From assembly GCA_012523265.1 (NCBI GenBank), contig JAAYIU010000040.1, positions 1-32,857 on the forward strand: DNA of 32,857 nucleotides, written 5' to 3'. The position numbers and the translations under genes are program-made. The stretch is from Bacteroidales bacterium. GTDB taxonomy: Bacteria; Bacteroidota; Bacteroidia; Bacteroidales; 4484-276. This document shows, piece after piece, positions 17,772 to 28,641 of the stretch. The first letter of the stretch is position 1. Every line of letters starts with the position of its first letter. The notes below the pieces were generated by a model. The model had not been told where the DNA came from. It worked only from the letters and a program-made list of their open reading frames with translations, and made no database searches.

Positions 17772-18647
17772 TCAGGCTCGTGCTTCGCGTCGTTTGAACA
17801 AGCCGATCAGTTGCTTTACGTAATCCTGATCGGTACGGATGTTCACCACATCAACGCCGCTTTTCAAAAACGTCCGGCGCAGGTATTTTTCGTTGTCGAG
17901 ATGCTCCTGCCGGTATTGCCGGCGCACCGTACTGCTCGAAGTGTCAGTCCAGCGGGTTTTGCCGGTCTCGGCATCTTTAAATTTGGCCAGTCCGATGTTC
18001 GGCAGCTCCGTTTCACGCTCATCAAAAACACGGATGGCAATCACATCGTGTTTGTTGTTGGCAATTTGCAGCGCTTCATCAAAACCTTTATCCATAAAGT
18101 CGGAAAGCACAAAAGCGGTGCATCGTTTTTTGATGCCGTTGGTGAGAAAGCGCAGCGATTCTGAAACTTTGGTTTGCTGGTTTTGGGTTTTGAAATCCAC
18201 CAGCTCGCGGATGATGCGCAAGATGTGGGTGCTGCCTTTTTTGGGCGGAATAAATTTCTCGATTTGATTACTAAAAAAGATCACCCCTACTTTGTCATTG
18301 TTTTGTATGGCCGAAAAGGCCAAAACAGCAGCTATCTCAGTTATCATTTCTTCTTTGAGCATGCTTCGGGTGCCAAACTCGTTGGAGCCGCTCACGTCGA
18401 TGAGCAGCATCACGGTCAGTTCGCGTTCTTCTTCAAAAATTTTGATAAAAGGATGATTAAAACGTGCCGTCACGTTCCAGTCGATACTGCGTATGTCGTC
18501 GCCGTATTGATATTCGCGCACCTCGCTGAAAGCCATACCTCGCCCTTTGAAGGCGCTGTGGTATTGTCCGGAAAATATCTGGTTGGACAATCCGCGTGTT
18601 TTTATCTCTATCTTTCTTACTTTTTTAAATATTTCCGATGCGTCCAT
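17772..18647 (-). CDS. DUF58 (VWA-like) protein of the MoxR cluster
   Basis: 291 residues, no membrane segment, predicted cytoplasmic. The DUF58 signature is at residues 42-63 (EVREYQYGDDIRSIDWNVTA, with the RxIDW core), followed by a VWA-like fold with DVSGS at 84-88, which keeps the MIDAS pattern. DUF58 proteins almost always follow MoxR ATPases and are thought to be adaptors or substrates of them. The start is 65 bases after the moxR stop and 124 bases of spacing separate nothing else, so it is cotranscribed in all likelihood. Function remains unproven. Confidence 0.88.
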   Translation of the reverse strand: MDASEIFKKVRKIEIKTRGLSNQIFSGQYHSAFKGRGMAFSEVREYQYGDDIRSIDWNVTARFNHPFIKIFEEERELTVMLLIDVSGSNEFGTRSMLKEEMITEIAAVLAFSAIQNNDKVGVIFFSNQIEKFIPPKKGSTHILRIIRELVDFKTQNQQTKVSESLRFLTNGIKKRCTAFVLSDFMDKGFDEALQIANNKHDVIAIRVFDERETELPNIGLAKFKDAETGKTRWTDTSSSTVRRQYRQEHLDNEKYLRRTFLKSGVDVVNIRTDQDYVKQLIGLFKRREARA

Positions 18648-18712
18648 AACCTGGTCTTAAATGATAGGCGGGAAAAATTGCAAACTTCATTAGTCCGTTT
18701 TTTCGGAACCGA

Positions 18713-19705
18713 CTAAGGCACCTCTATGGTGTTGAGGATTTCGTTGATGATGTCCTCGGAGGTGATATTTTCGGCTTCGGCTTCGTAGGTGAGGCCAATG
18801 CGGTGACGCAGCACGTCGTGCGCTATGGCGCGAATATCTTCGGGAATTACGTAGCCGCGTCGTTTGATAAAAGCATAGGCTTTGGAAGCCAGCGCCAGAT
18901 TTATCGAAGCCCGTGGCGAAGCACCGTAGTTGATCATGCCATCGAATTTGGCAAGTTTGTATTGCGATGGATAGCGTGTGGCAAACACGATGTCGGTGAT
19001 GTAGTTTTCAATTTTTTCGTCCAGATACACCTCGCGGGTAACGGCGCGTGCACGCAAAATACTTTCCGGACTCACCACTTTGTTGAGCGGAGCACGGTGC
19101 AGGCTGTTGTTCTGGCGCAGGATCATTTTCTCTTCTTCCTTTTTTGGATATGAGATCACCACCTTGAGCATAAAGCGGTCTACCTGAGCTTCGGGCAGGG
19201 GATAGGTTCCTTCCTGTTCGATGGGGTTTTGGGTGGCCATTACCAAAAATGGTTCTGGTAATAAGAAGGTGCTGTCGCCAATGGTAACCTGACGCTCCTG
19301 CATAGCCTCAAGCAGCGCACTTTGTACCTTGGCGGGCGAGCGGTTGATTTCGTCGGCCAGTATAAAGTTGCTGAAGATGGGCCCCTGACGCACCACGAAC
19401 TCTTCGTTTTTCTGGCTGTAGATCAGCGTGCCGATGAGGTCGGCGGGCAGCAGGTCGGGCGTAAACTGTATGCGGCTGAATCCGGCATCGATGGCACCGG
19501 CCAACGATTTTATTGCCAGGGTCTTGGCCAGCCCGGGCACCCCTTCGAGCAGGATGTGCCCATCGGCAAGCAGCCCGATAAGCAAGCGTTCGAGCATGTG
19601 CTTTTGGCCTATTATCACCTTGTTTAGCTCCAGATTGATCAGGTCGATAAAGGCGCTTTCCTGTTGAATCTTTTCGTTGATTTCTCTGATACTTGTTTCG
19701 ATCAT
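18713..19705 (-). CDS. MoxR-family AAA+ ATPase
   Basis: 330 residues. AAA+ motifs in order: Walker A GVPGLAKT at 55-62, Walker B ILADEIN at 115-121, the QSALLEAMQE helix, sensor 1 ATQNP at 157-161, then EQEGTYPLPEAQVDRF, which is the MoxR hallmark. The C-terminal lid includes the GASPRAS motif and DVLRHRI. MoxR ATPases act as chaperone-like factors that mature or remodel complexes containing VWA proteins, and five such partner genes follow. Cytoplasmic. It is first in the operon, with a candidate promoter 26 bases upstream of the ATG. Confidence 0.95.
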   Translation of the reverse strand: MIETSIREINEKIQQESAFIDLINLELNKVIIGQKHMLERLLIGLLADGHILLEGVPGLAKTLAIKSLAGAIDAGFSRIQFTPDLLPADLIGTLIYSQKNEEFVVRQGPIFSNFILADEINRSPAKVQSALLEAMQERQVTIGDSTFLLPEPFLVMATQNPIEQEGTYPLPEAQVDRFMLKVVISYPKKEEEKMILRQNNSLHRAPLNKVVSPESILRARAVTREVYLDEKIENYITDIVFATRYPSQYKLAKFDGMINYGASPRASINLALASKAYAFIKRRGYVIPEDIRAIAHDVLRHRIGLTYEAEAENITSEDIINEILNTIEVP

Positions 19706-19730
19706 TTTGATAGTCAGTTTTTGTAGTAGG

Positions 19731-19738
19731 CAAAGATA
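19731..19738 (-). promoter_or_regulatory. Candidate -7 box of the MoxR-Bat operon
   Basis: The minus strand reads TATCTTTG, a perfect TAnnTTTG, 25 bases upstream of the moxR ATG. A TTTG -33 element is not visible at the right spacing, so this is a partial match. Confidence 0.45.
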
Positions 19739-19862
19739 ACTCCCGCCCTTTTTTATAATTATTGGGCAATGGTTAAAAGTTGTTAAGTGTCGGGAAAATG
19801 TAAAACAACACTTTGCCGGATCATAATAATTAATCTGAAAATTGTGATTTGATTATTAATCA

Positions 19863-19897
19863 ATAGCCCCGTCGCCCGCTGCGGGTAATGGGGCTAT
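19863..19897. repeat. Nested inverted repeat
   Basis: ATAGCCCC (19863-19870) pairs with GGGGCTAT (19890-19897), and inside it CCCGC (19875-19879) pairs with GCGGG (19881-19885). It is much more GC-rich than its surroundings and resembles REP-type palindromes, but copy number cannot be seen from one window. Confidence 0.6.
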
Positions 19898-19903
19898 GGG
19901 ACG

Positions 19904-19960
19904 AAAAATCCCCGTCTTTTCGCAGTCACTGATATTGGAGGCGACAGCGAAAAAGCGGGG
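19904..19960 (-). terminator. Possible terminator after the DUF3467 gene
   Basis: On the minus strand a 14-base arm (complement of 19947-19960) pairs with the complement of 19910-19923 with one mismatch and one G-T pair, across a loop of about 23 bases, and is followed by ATTTTT. The long loop makes it an atypical terminator. It may instead be part of a larger structured element with the adjacent palindrome; GTCGCC at 19871-19876 can also pair with GGCGAC at 19940-19945. Confidence 0.45.
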
Positions 19961-19999
19961 AGGGATTCTTAAAATGTATTTCCTTTAGAAACGCTTGTA

Positions 20000-20311
20000 T
20001 CATGCTTGTGCCGTGGGGCCGCCCATGTTGAAGGGCATGTCGGTATCGGCTTCTTTGATGTTGCCGTGCATGCTTTCAAATTTCTTCAGATTGTCCTGCA
20101 ATGCTCTTGCCAGTCGTTTGGCGTGCTGCGGGGTAAGGATGATGCGTGACTTTACTTTTGCTTTGGGGATGCCCGGAAGCATTTTCACGAAATCGACTAT
20201 AAACTCTGATCGTGAATGTGTGATAATGGCAAGGTTGGCATAGATGCCTTCGGCTATATCTTCGGGAAGATCGATGTTGAGTTGTCCTTTTTTCGGTTGA
20301 TTTTGATCCAT
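20000..20311 (-). CDS. DUF3467 small conserved protein
   Basis: 103 residues, no signal peptide or membrane segment. The pattern EGIYANLAIITHSRSEFIVDF, then KAKVKSRIILTPQHAKRL and the final about 25 residues, is that of DUF3467, a family common in Bacteroidetes and often found beside rpoC. It probably forms a small alpha/beta oligomer; no function is established. It follows rpoC by 79 bases, but a terminator-like hairpin sits in that gap, so expression may rest on read-through or its own promoter. The minus strand reads TACTTTTG inside that hairpin, complement of 20344-20351, a possible -7 box 32 bases before the ATG. Confidence 0.82.
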   Translation of the reverse strand: MDQNQPKKGQLNIDLPEDIAEGIYANLAIITHSRSEFIVDFVKMLPGIPKAKVKSRIILTPQHAKRLARALQDNLKKFESMHGNIKEADTDMPFNMGGPTAQA

Positions 20312-20330
20312 AGTATTTTATTTTTTTATT

Positions 20331-20368
20331 AAAAAAGAAAAACCAAAAGTAGCACTTCTGGTTTTTCT
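20331..20368 (-). terminator. Intrinsic terminator after rpoC
   Basis: On the minus strand AGAAAAACCA (complement of 20359-20368) pairs perfectly with TGGTTTTTCT (complement of 20336-20345), the loop can add a short AAG/CTT pairing, and a run of T follows. It lies between the rpoC stop (20391) and the DUF3467 start (20311), so it may be a full or partial stop. Confidence 0.65.
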
Positions 20369-20390
20369 TTTTGGTGTTAATCATTAAAAA

Positions 20391-23300
20391 TTATTTAACC
20401 TTCGGTTCGGGTTTTTCGTAGCGCGGATGGATGAGTGTTTCGTACTCTTCTTTCGAGCCAACGATGAGGTCTTCGTATTCTCTGAGGCCTGTACCGGCAG
20501 GAATCTTATGCCCGACGATGACGTTTTCTTTCAATCCGTTCAGCGTGTCGGCCTTGGCCATGATAGCGGCGTTGGTGAGCACTTTGGTAGTTTCCTGGAA
20601 GGAGGCGGCAGAGATAAAGCTGTTGGTTTGCAGCGAGGCACGGGTGATGCCCTGAAGCACCTGACGTGCTGTGGAGGTTTGTGCATCGCGGGATTCCACC
20701 AGGCGCTTGTCTTTACGCTTGAGCTGCGAGTTTTCTTCGCGAAGCTTTCGTGCCGAGATGATCTGCCCCGACTTGAAGAAGGTGGAATCGCCCGGATCGC
20801 CAACTACTTTTTTGCCAAATATCCAGTCGTTTTCTTCCTGGAAGTCGATTTTGTTCACCAATTCATTTTCGAGGAATTTGGTATCGCCCGGGTCGTCCAC
20901 TTCTACTTTGCGCATCATCTGACGCACGATAACCTCGAAGTGTTTGTCGTTAATTTTAACACCCTGCAAACGATAAACTTCCTGAATCTCATTAACAATA
21001 TACTCCTGCACCTTCATCGGGCCTTTGATGGCCAGAATGTCGGCTGGGGTAAGGGCGCCTTCCGAGAGCGGAGTGCCCGCTTTTACAAAGTCGTTTTCCT
21101 GCGCCAATATCTGCTTTGTGGTGGGGACAAGATAGCTTTTCTCTTCGCCGGTTTTGGAGGTAATAATGACCTCTTTGTTGCCACGCTTGAGTTTTTTGCC
21201 AAAAGAAACCACACCGTCAATCTCCGATACTTTGGCCGGGTCGGAAGGATTTCGTGCTTCGAAGAGTTCGGTAACACGCGGCAAACCACCGGTGATGTCG
21301 CCCGACTTGCCAATGGCACGCGGAATTTTCACCAACACGTCGCCGGGTTTTACCGTCTGGCCGTTATCTACCGAAATATGTGCTCCTACCGGAAGGTCGT
21401 ACACTTTAATTTCGACGTTTTCGTCGTTCATCACGCTGATAGAAGGGTTTTTGATCTTCTGACGCGATTCGACGATAACCTTTTCATAGTAGCCGGTTTG
21501 TTCGTCAGATTCGATACGGAATGTCTTGTTTTCGATCACATTGTTGAAAACTAACTTTCCGCCGAGTTCAGAAATGATAACGGCATTGTAAGGATCCCAA
21601 ACGCAAATTACATCTCCTTTTTTTACTTTGTCGCCGGATTTAAAGAACAGGTTGGATCCGTAAGGGATATTATGGGAAGCCAAAGGAATTCCTCTCACCT
21701 CGTCGATAATCCGCATCTCTGCAGAGCGGCCTATGACCACCTGATATTCTTTGCCCTCGAAATTTTTATACGGTACACTTCTTATCTCGTCGATTTGCAG
21801 GATGCCGTCGAAGCGTGCTTCGATGCGCGATTGCGACGAGATGTTGCCACCGGCCACACCACCCACGTGGAAAGTACGCAGGGTAAGCTGTGTTCCTGGT
21901 TCACCGATCGACTGTGCAGCGATAACGCCCACAGCCTCACCTTTTTGAACCATGCGTCCGGTAGCCAGATTTCGGCCATAGCATTTGGCGCAAACACCTT
22001 GCTTGGATTCGCAGGTTAATACCGACCTGATCTCGAGTGATTCGATGGGCGACTCTTCTATCTCGCGGCTTATCTCTTCGGTGAGCTGTTCGCCGGCAGC
22101 AATGATCAGTTGGTTGGTTTGCGGATGATAAACGTCGTGCAGTGTGGTACGTCCCAGGATACGGTCGTAAAGGGTCTCTACCACCTCTTCGTTTTTCTTT
22201 AGTGTCGAAATGGTTAGTCCGCGCAAGGTTCCACAATCTTCTTCAGAAATAATGACGTCCTGCGCCACATCCACCAAACGACGGGTAAGATAGCCGGCGT
22301 CGGCGGTTTTTAGCGCCGTGTCGGCCAAACCTTTACGGGCACCGTGCGTAGAGATAAAATATTCGAGTACCGTCAGGCCTTCTTTAAAGTTGGCCAGAAT
22401 CGGGTTTTCGATAATTTCACCACCGGTAGCGCCTGATTTCTGCGGCTTGGCCATCAGACCACGCATTCCCGAAAGCTGACGAATCTGTTCTTTGCTACCA
22501 CGGGCACCTGAATCGAGCATCATGTACACCGGGTTAAAGCCCTGCTTGGCTGCGGCGAGTTCCTCCATCAGCGTGCGTGTGAGCTTGCTGTTGGTGTGTG
22601 TCCAGATGTCGATGATTTGGTTGTAACGCTCGTTGCTGGTGATAAAGCCCATGCTGTAGTTCTGCAGCACTTCATCTACCTCGGCATTGGCCTCAGCTAT
22701 CAGAGTTCCTTTTATTTCAGGAATGATAACATCGCCCAGGTTGAAAGAGAGGCCGCCGCGGAAAGCCATTGTAAATCCAAGATTCTTGATGTCGTCGAGG
22801 AATTTGGCTGTGGTGGAGGTATCTGTTTTTTTCAGGATGTCGCCGATTATATCGCGAAGGGCTTTCTTAGTAAGCAGTTGGTTGATGTATCCATACTCTT
22901 CTGGCACCACCCGATTAAAAAGTACGCGTCCTACGCGAGTTTCGGTGAGCACCTGCTTTACAGAGCCATCTTCCTGCCGCATGGGAAGGCACACCGGTAT
23001 TATGGCGTGGAGGTCAACTTTTTTCTCATTGTAGGCAATGATAACCTCTTCGGGCGAATTAAATTTATAACCTTCGCCTTTGATGGGTAGCTCAGGAGTG
23101 CTCTTTCTCGACTTTGTAATGTAGTACAATCCGAGCACCATGTCCTGCGAGGGCACAGCAATAGGGGCGCCGTTGGCCGGATTAAGAATGTTGTGCGAAG
23201 CAAGCATCAGAATCTGGGCTTCCAGGATGGCAGCATTTCCCAGCGGGACGTGCACTGCCATTTGGTCGCCGTCGAAGTCGGCGTTGAAGGCCGTACATGC

Positions 23301-24701
23301 CAGCGGATGAAGCTGAATAGCTTTACCTTCGATCAATTTGGGCTGGAAGGCCTGAATTCCCAAGCGGTGCAGTGTAGGCGCACGGTTGAGCAACACAGGG
23401 TGTCCTTTCAGGATGTTTTCAAGAATATCCCAAACAACTGGGTCTTTGCGATCGACAATCTTTTTAGCAGATTTCACCGTTTTCACAATGCCGCGTTCGA
23501 GCATCTTGCGGATAATAAAAGGCTTGAATAGCTCTGAAGCCATGCCTTTGGGCAAACCGCATTCGTTGAGTTTGAGTTCCGGTCCCACCACGATTACAGA
23601 GCGGCCTGAATAGTCGACACGCTTACCGAGAAGGTTTTGACGAAAACGCCCCTGCTTGCCTTTAAGGCTGTCGCTAAGGGATTTGAGCGCGCGGTTCGAT
23701 TCAGTTTTAACAGCGTTCGCTTTGCGCGAATTATCAAACAAAGAATCTACAGCTTCCTGAAGCATACGCTTTTCGTTGCGCATGATTACATCAGGGGCTT
23801 TTATCTCTATCAATCGCTTGAGGCGGTTGTTGCGGATAATCACGCGACGGTAGAGGTCGTTCAGGTCGGAGGTGGCAAAGCGTCCGCCATCGAGCGGCAC
23901 CAGCGGTCGCAGTTCCGGCGGGATTACCGGCACTACTTTTACAATCATCCACTCGGGACGGTTTTCGATGCGGTTGCGGGCATCTCTGAAAGCTTCTACC
24001 ACTTGCAGACGCTTCAAAGCATCGGCTTTACGCTGCTGTGAAGTTTCAGTGTTGGCTTTGTGACGCAGGTCATAAGAAAGCTCGTCGAGATCGATGCGGG
24101 CCAGCAGGTCGTGCAGAGCCTCGGCACCCATCCTGGCAATAAATTTATTGGGATCGCTCTCATCGAGGTATTGGTTTTCGGGAGGAATAGTTTCCATGAT
24201 GTCGAAATATTCCTCCTCGGTAAGAAAGTCGAGATAGGCTATGCCGTCGTCGGCTTTGATGCCGGGGGTGATCACCACATAACGCTCGTAATAAATAATG
24301 GTGTCGAGTTTTTTGGTTTGCAGTCCGAGCAGTGCTCCAATTTTGTTGGGCAGCGAACGGAAGAACCAGATATGTGCTACGGGAACCACCAGCTGAATAT
24401 GTCCGGTGCGTTCGCGTCGAACCTTTTTCTCAGTAACTTCCACGCCGCAGCGGTCGCAAACGATGCCCTTGTAACGGATTCGTTTGTATTTTCCGCAATG
24501 GCACTCCCAGTCTTTTACCGGCCCGAAAATCCGTTCGCAAAACAAGCCGTCGCGTTCGGGCTTGTAAGTACGATAGTTGATCGTTTCGGGCTTGAGCACT
24601 TCGCCATGCGAGCGCTCGAGTATCGTCTCCGGGGAGGCCAGGCTAATAGTTATTTGTGAAAATTCGTTTTTAACAATTAAACTATCTTTTCTAAAAGCCA
24701 T
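20391..24701 (-). CDS. rpoC: RNA polymerase subunit beta'
   Basis: 1436 residues, a full-length Bacteroidetes beta'. Visible landmarks: the N-terminal zinc site with Cys67, Cys69, Cys82 and Cys85 (CHCG...CDRCG), the [17 protein letters not shown] segment, the catalytic [12 protein letters not shown] (about residue 470) that holds the three Asp for the active-site Mg2+, the bridge-helix region ([12 protein letters not shown]), and the second zinc site ([11 protein letters not shown]). The C-terminal part ends with KPEPKVK. It forms the core enzyme with RpoB, alpha and omega. ATG at 24701, 72 bases after the rpoB stop; translation of both is expected from one mRNA. Confidence 0.98.
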   Translation of the reverse strand: MAFRKDSLIVKNEFSQITISLASPETILERSHGEVLKPETINYRTYKPERDGLFCERIFGPVKDWECHCGKYKRIRYKGIVCDRCGVEVTEKKVRRERTGHIQLVVPVAHIWFFRSLPNKIGALLGLQTKKLDTIIYYERYVVITPGIKADDGIAYLDFLTEEEYFDIMETIPPENQYLDESDPNKFIARMGAEALHDLLARIDLDELSYDLRHKANTETSQQRKADALKRLQVVEAFRDARNRIENRPEWMIVKVVPVIPPELRPLVPLDGGRFATSDLNDLYRRVIIRNNRLKRLIEIKAPDVIMRNEKRMLQEAVDSLFDNSRKANAVKTESNRALKSLSDSLKGKQGRFRQNLLGKRVDYSGRSVIVVGPELKLNECGLPKGMASELFKPFIIRKMLERGIVKTVKSAKKIVDRKDPVVWDILENILKGHPVLLNRAPTLHRLGIQAFQPKLIEGKAIQLHPLACTAFNADFDGDQMAVHVPLGNAAILEAQILMLASHNILNPANGAPIAVPSQDMVLGLYYITKSRKSTPELPIKGEGYKFNSPEEVIIAYNEKKVDLHAIIPVCLPMRQEDGSVKQVLTETRVGRVLFNRVVPEEYGYINQLLTKKALRDIIGDILKKTDTSTTAKFLDDIKNLGFTMAFRGGLSFNLGDVIIPEIKGTLIAEANAEVDEVLQNYSMGFITSNERYNQIIDIWTHTNSKLTRTLMEELAAAKQGFNPVYMMLDSGARGSKEQIRQLSGMRGLMAKPQKSGATGGEIIENPILANFKEGLTVLEYFISTHGARKGLADTALKTADAGYLTRRLVDVAQDVIISEEDCGTLRGLTISTLKKNEEVVETLYDRILGRTTLHDVYHPQTNQLIIAAGEQLTEEISREIEESPIESLEIRSVLTCESKQGVCAKCYGRNLATGRMVQKGEAVGVIAAQSIGEPGTQLTLRTFHVGGVAGGNISSQSRIEARFDGILQIDEIRSVPYKNFEGKEYQVVIGRSAEMRIIDEVRGIPLASHNIPYGSNLFFKSGDKVKKGDVICVWDPYNAVIISELGGKLVFNNVIENKTFRIESDEQTGYYEKVIVESRQKIKNPSISVMNDENVEIKVYDLPVGAHISVDNGQTVKPGDVLVKIPRAIGKSGDITGGLPRVTELFEARNPSDPAKVSEIDGVVSFGKKLKRGNKEVIITSKTGEEKSYLVPTTKQILAQENDFVKAGTPLSEGALTPADILAIKGPMKVQEYIVNEIQEVYRLQGVKINDKHFEVIVRQMMRKVEVDDPGDTKFLENELVNKIDFQEENDWIFGKKVVGDPGDSTFFKSGQIISARKLREENSQLKRKDKRLVESRDAQTSTARQVLQGITRASLQTNSFISAASFQETTKVLTNAAIMAKADTLNGLKENVIVGHKIPAGTGLREYEDLIVGSKEEYETLIHPRYEKPEPKVK

Positions 24702-24738
24702 TAATTGGTTGTATTTGAATGATTATTTAAAAACAAAA

Positions 24739-24763
24739 TCTTAAAAGAAAACCCGTAGGTTTT
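24739..24763 (-). promoter_or_regulatory. Small hairpin with UNCG-type tetraloop between rpoB and rpoC
   Basis: On the minus strand AAAACC-TACG-GGTTTT forms a 6-bp stem closing a C(UACG)G loop, an unusually stable tetraloop class, followed by CTTTT. Too weak for a strong terminator; it could protect or tune the rpoB-rpoC junction. Confidence 0.35.
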
Positions 24764-24773
24764 GGTCTTACCG

Positions 24774-27700
24774 TTAGTCGAACGAGATGTTCAATCCGAG
24801 GCCACGAAGCTCGTGCACAAGCACGTTGAACGATTCGGGGATGCCTGGTTTGGGCATAGGATCGCCTTTTACTATTGATTCGTAAGCTTTGGCGCGTCCT
24901 ATTACGTCGTCTGATTTTACTGTAAGTATTTCCTGCAGGATGTTTGAAGCGCCATAGGCTTCGAGTGCCCATACCTCCATCTCACCAAAACGCTGACCAC
25001 CAAATTGTGCTTTACCACCAAGTGGTTGCTGGGTAATGAGCGAGTAGGGGCCGATGGAACGGGCGTGCATTTTGTCGTCGACCATGTGGTGCAGCTTCAG
25101 GATGTAGATGTAGCCAACGGTGGCTGGCTGATGGAACCGTTCGCCGGTGCCGCCGTCGTAGAGGTAGATCTTGCCATTTTCGGGCAAACCAGCTTTTACC
25201 AGGTATTGGTTTATTTCATCTACCTCAGCGCCGTCGAAGATAGGCGTGGCAAAAGTTAGTCCGAGTTTCTTGCCGGCCCAACCCAACACTGTTTCGTAGA
25301 TCTGCCCTAAGTTCATTCGGGAAGGTACACCCAGCGGGTTGAGTACAATATCTACGGCTGTGCCGTCTTTGAGGAAAGGCATGTCTTCTTCGCGCACTAT
25401 CTTGGCAACGATGCCTTTGTTGCCGTGGCGTCCGGCCATTTTATCGCCTACTTTGAGTTTGCGTTTTTTAGCAACGTATACTTTGGCCATTTTTACAATG
25501 CCATGAGGCAGATCGTCGCCAACGGTTGCCACGAATTTCTTGCGGTTGAAGATGCCGAGTATCTCTTTGTATTTGATCACATAGTTATTGATCAATTGCG
25601 AGATAAGCACATTTTTGTCCTTGTCGGTGGTCCAGCGGTTGGGATTCACCGTAAGGTAATCGATGCCCTGAAGCATTTTCTGCGTAAACTTTGATTTGCG
25701 CGGAATGATTTCCTCCCGAAAGTTGTTGTTGACACCTTGAGACACTTTGCCGCTGACCAGTATCATCAGTTTATCGACAAGTTTGATCTTGAGCGAAGCA
25801 GCATCTCTATTAAACTCTTTTTCGAGATCGGCAATTTCGTCTTTCTCTTTGCCTTTGGATTTGCGGTCTTTGATGATACGCGAAAAGAGTTTCTTGTCGA
25901 TAACCACACCCTGCATCGAAGGTGGCGCTTTGAGAGACGCATCTTTTACGTCGCCGGCTTTGTCGCCAAAGATGGCGCGCAGCAGTTTTTCTTCAGGTGT
26001 GGGGTCGGATTCTCCTTTGGGGGTAATTTTCCCGATAAGGATATCGCCTTCGTTTACTTCGGCGCCGATGCGTATCAAGCCATTTTCGTCGAGGTTTTTG
26101 GTAGCATCGGTGCTTACGTTGGGGATGTCGTTGGTGAGTTCTTCTACACCACGGCGGGTATCGCGAACTTCGAGCACAAACTCTTCTATGTGTACCGAGG
26201 TAAAGATGTCTTCTTTCACCACTTTTTCGGAGATCACAATGGCATCCTCAAAGTTGTAGCCTTTCCAGGGCATAAAAGCCACCATAAGATTGCGCCCCAG
26301 CGCCAGCTCGCCATTTTGAGTGCCATAGCCTTCGCACAGAGCCTGACCTTTGGTAACCTTTTGTCCTTTTTTTACGATAGGTCGCAGGTTGATCGAGGTA
26401 TTCTGATTGGTGCGCTTGAATTTGGTAAGGGTGTAAGTTTTCATGTCGTCATCAAAACTCACCAGCTTTTCATTTTCAAGTCGGGTATAATGAATTATAA
26501 TTTCGTTGGCATCCACAAATTCTACAATACCGTCGCCTTCGGCTGTCAGCAGTACGCGCGAGTCGCGGGCTACTGATTCTTCTATGCCGGTACCCACTAT
26601 GGGAGCTTCGGCGCGCAAGAGTGGCACTGCCTGGCGCATCATGTTCGATCCCATCAAAGCACGGTTGGCATCGTCGTGCTCGAGGAAGGGGATGAGCGAG
26701 GCTGCAACCGAAGCAATCTGGTTTGGCGCCATATCGATTAAGTCGACATTCTGGGGTGTTTCGATAGGATAGTCAGCCTGGAAACGAACCTTTACTTTTT
26801 CGCGGATAAAGTCGCCGTCGTCGTCGATCAGTGAGTTGGCCTGTGCGATAATTTTGTTTTCTTCTTCCTCGGCGCTCAGGTAGGTTTCTTCTTCGTTGAT
26901 CTGCACTCTGCCTGCTTCCACACGTTTGTAGGGTGTTTCGATAAAGCCAAGCTTGTTGATTTTGGCAAACACACAAAGCGATGAAATCAAACCAATGTTC
27001 GGTCCCTCAGGGGTTTCGATGGTACAAAGACGCCCGTAGTGGGTATAATGCACGTCGCGAACCTCAAAGCCGGCTCTTTCGCGCGACAAACCGCCGGGTC
27101 CCAGTGCCGACACCCTGCGTTTGTGGGTTAGCTCTGAGAGCGGGTTGGTTTGATCCATAAATTGCGAAAGCTGGTTGGTACCAAAAAATGAGTTGATCAC
27201 CGCCGACAAGGTCTTGGCGTTGATCAGATCGGTGGGTGTAAAAACCTCGTTATCGCGCACATTCATGCGTTCGCGGATGGTGCGCGACATACGTGCCAGC
27301 CCCACGCCAAACTGTGCGTAAAGTTGTTCGCCAACAGTACGCACACGGCGGTTGCTCAGGTGGTCGATATCGTCGATCTCTCGTTTGGAGTTCACCATTT
27401 CGATCAGGTAAACGATGATGGAGATGATGTCTTCTTTGGTCAACACCTTGGTCTCCATGGGCACGTTGAGGTTCAGTTTTTTGTTGATCCTGTAACGGCC
27501 AACGTCTCCCAGGTCGTAGCGTTTGTCGGAGAAAAAGAGTCGATCGATAATGCCCCGTGCCGTTTCCTCATCGGGTGGCTCGGCATTGCGCAACTGTCGG
27601 TAGATAAATTCTACAGCTTCTTTTTCGGTATTGGTGGTGTCTTTTTGCAGCGTGTTGAAGATGATCGAGTAGTCGATGTTATCAATTTCCTCTTTGTGGA

Positions 27701-28580
27701 TGAGGATATTTTCGACGCCCGAATCGATGATCTGATCGATGTGTTCGGCAGTAAGCAGCGTTTCGCGGTCGATGATCACTTCGGTACGTTCGATAGAGAC
27801 TACTTCGCCTGTATCTTCGTCCACAAAGTCTTCTATCCAGCTACGCACTACACGTGCAGCAAGACGGCGGTCGATAAATTTCTTAAGATTTCCTTTGGTT
27901 GCTTTTACTTCCTGTGCCAGGTCGAAAATTTCGAGGATGTCTTTGTCGCTTTCGAAGCCAATGGCGCGGAGCAGGGTTGTAACGGGGAGTTTCTTTTTGC
28001 GGTCGATGTAAGCATACATCACCTGGTTGATGTCGGTTGTAAATTCCATCCAGGAACCTTTGAAGGGGATGATCCTTGCCGAGAAGAGCTGCGTGCCGTT
28101 GGCGTGGAAGCTTGTTCCGAAGAAAGCTCCGGGGGAGCGGTGCAGTTGCGACACTACCACACGTTCGGCGCCATTGACGCAGAAAGTGCCACGTGGCGTC
28201 ATGTAGGGCATCTGTCCCAGATAGACGTCCTGGATAATGGTTTCAAAGTCTTCGTGCTCAGGGTCGGTACAGTATAGCTTTAATTTTGCTTTAAGAGGCA
28301 CGCTGTAGGTTAATCCCCTTTCGATACACTCTTCGATGGAGTATCGTGGCGGGTCGACAAAATAATCCAAAAACTCGAGCACGAAGTTGTTGCGTGCATC
28401 GGTTATTGGAAAGTTTTCGCTAAAAACTTTATAGAGACCCTCGTTCACCCGGTCATCAGGATTGGTTTCCAGTTGGAAGAAATCCTGAAATGATTTCAAC
28501 TGGATGTCAAGAAAATCCGGATATTGAGATTTTATTTTTGTTTTTGAGAAACTGATTCTTTCAGTATTTTCCTGAGCCAA
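24774..28580 (-). CDS. rpoB: RNA polymerase subunit beta
   Basis: About 1268 residues starting at a TTG (28578-28580), giving [16 protein letters not shown] then [16 protein letters not shown], the normal N-terminus of Bacteroidetes RpoB. The only upstream ATG in frame (28661) would add 27 mainly hydrophobic residues and would place coding sequence across the rplL-rpoB hairpin, so I reject it. Landmarks: [14 protein letters not shown], the rifampicin pocket region [20 protein letters not shown] with wild-type Asp, His and Ser positions, [18 protein letters not shown], and the C-terminal [39 protein letters not shown] block (abridged) that contacts beta'. Core enzyme; nothing suggests rifampicin resistance. 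Confidence 0.96.
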   Translation of the reverse strand: MAQENTERISFSKTKIKSQYPDFLDIQLKSFQDFFQLETNPDDRVNEGLYKVFSENFPITDARNNFVLEFLDYFVDPPRYSIEECIERGLTYSVPLKAKLKLYCTDPEHEDFETIIQDVYLGQMPYMTPRGTFCVNGAERVVVSQLHRSPGAFFGTSFHANGTQLFSARIIPFKGSWMEFTTDINQVMYAYIDRKKKLPVTTLLRAIGFESDKDILEIFDLAQEVKATKGNLKKFIDRRLAARVVRSWIEDFVDEDTGEVVSIERTEVIIDRETLLTAEHIDQIIDSGVENILIHKEEIDNIDYSIIFNTLQKDTTNTEKEAVEFIYRQLRNAEPPDEETARGIIDRLFFSDKRYDLGDVGRYRINKKLNLNVPMETKVLTKEDIISIIVYLIEMVNSKREIDDIDHLSNRRVRTVGEQLYAQFGVGLARMSRTIRERMNVRDNEVFTPTDLINAKTLSAVINSFFGTNQLSQFMDQTNPLSELTHKRRVSALGPGGLSRERAGFEVRDVHYTHYGRLCTIETPEGPNIGLISSLCVFAKINKLGFIETPYKRVEAGRVQINEEETYLSAEEEENKIIAQANSLIDDDGDFIREKVKVRFQADYPIETPQNVDLIDMAPNQIASVAASLIPFLEHDDANRALMGSNMMRQAVPLLRAEAPIVGTGIEESVARDSRVLLTAEGDGIVEFVDANEIIIHYTRLENEKLVSFDDDMKTYTLTKFKRTNQNTSINLRPIVKKGQKVTKGQALCEGYGTQNGELALGRNLMVAFMPWKGYNFEDAIVISEKVVKEDIFTSVHIEEFVLEVRDTRRGVEELTNDIPNVSTDATKNLDENGLIRIGAEVNEGDILIGKITPKGESDPTPEEKLLRAIFGDKAGDVKDASLKAPPSMQGVVIDKKLFSRIIKDRKSKGKEKDEIADLEKEFNRDAASLKIKLVDKLMILVSGKVSQGVNNNFREEIIPRKSKFTQKMLQGIDYLTVNPNRWTTDKDKNVLISQLINNYVIKYKEILGIFNRKKFVATVGDDLPHGIVKMAKVYVAKKRKLKVGDKMAGRHGNKGIVAKIVREEDMPFLKDGTAVDIVLNPLGVPSRMNLGQIYETVLGWAGKKLGLTFATPIFDGAEVDEINQYLVKAGLPENGKIYLYDGGTGERFHQPATVGYIYILKLHHMVDDKMHARSIGPYSLITQQPLGGKAQFGGQRFGEMEVWALEAYGASNILQEILTVKSDDVIGRAKAYESIVKGDPMPKPGIPESFNVLVHELRGLGLNISFD

Positions 28581-28641
28581 TGTGGTAAAGTTTTGGTTAT
28601 GAATAAGATAAAATAAATAAAGAACAAGGCGGGTTAATACA

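Noticed and set aside
19308-19769. 153-residue minus-strand ORF overlapping moxR
   Set aside because: Out-of-frame shadow rich in Arg/Pro/His; MoxR motifs are in the other frame.
20427-21554. 375-residue plus-strand ORF opposite rpoC
   Set aside because: A shadow ORF inside strongly conserved rpoC; no domain and low-complexity Phe/His/Val content.
27324-28277. 317-residue plus-strand ORF opposite rpoB
   Set aside because: Lies fully within rpoB coding sequence, with antisense-type composition and no recognisable motif.
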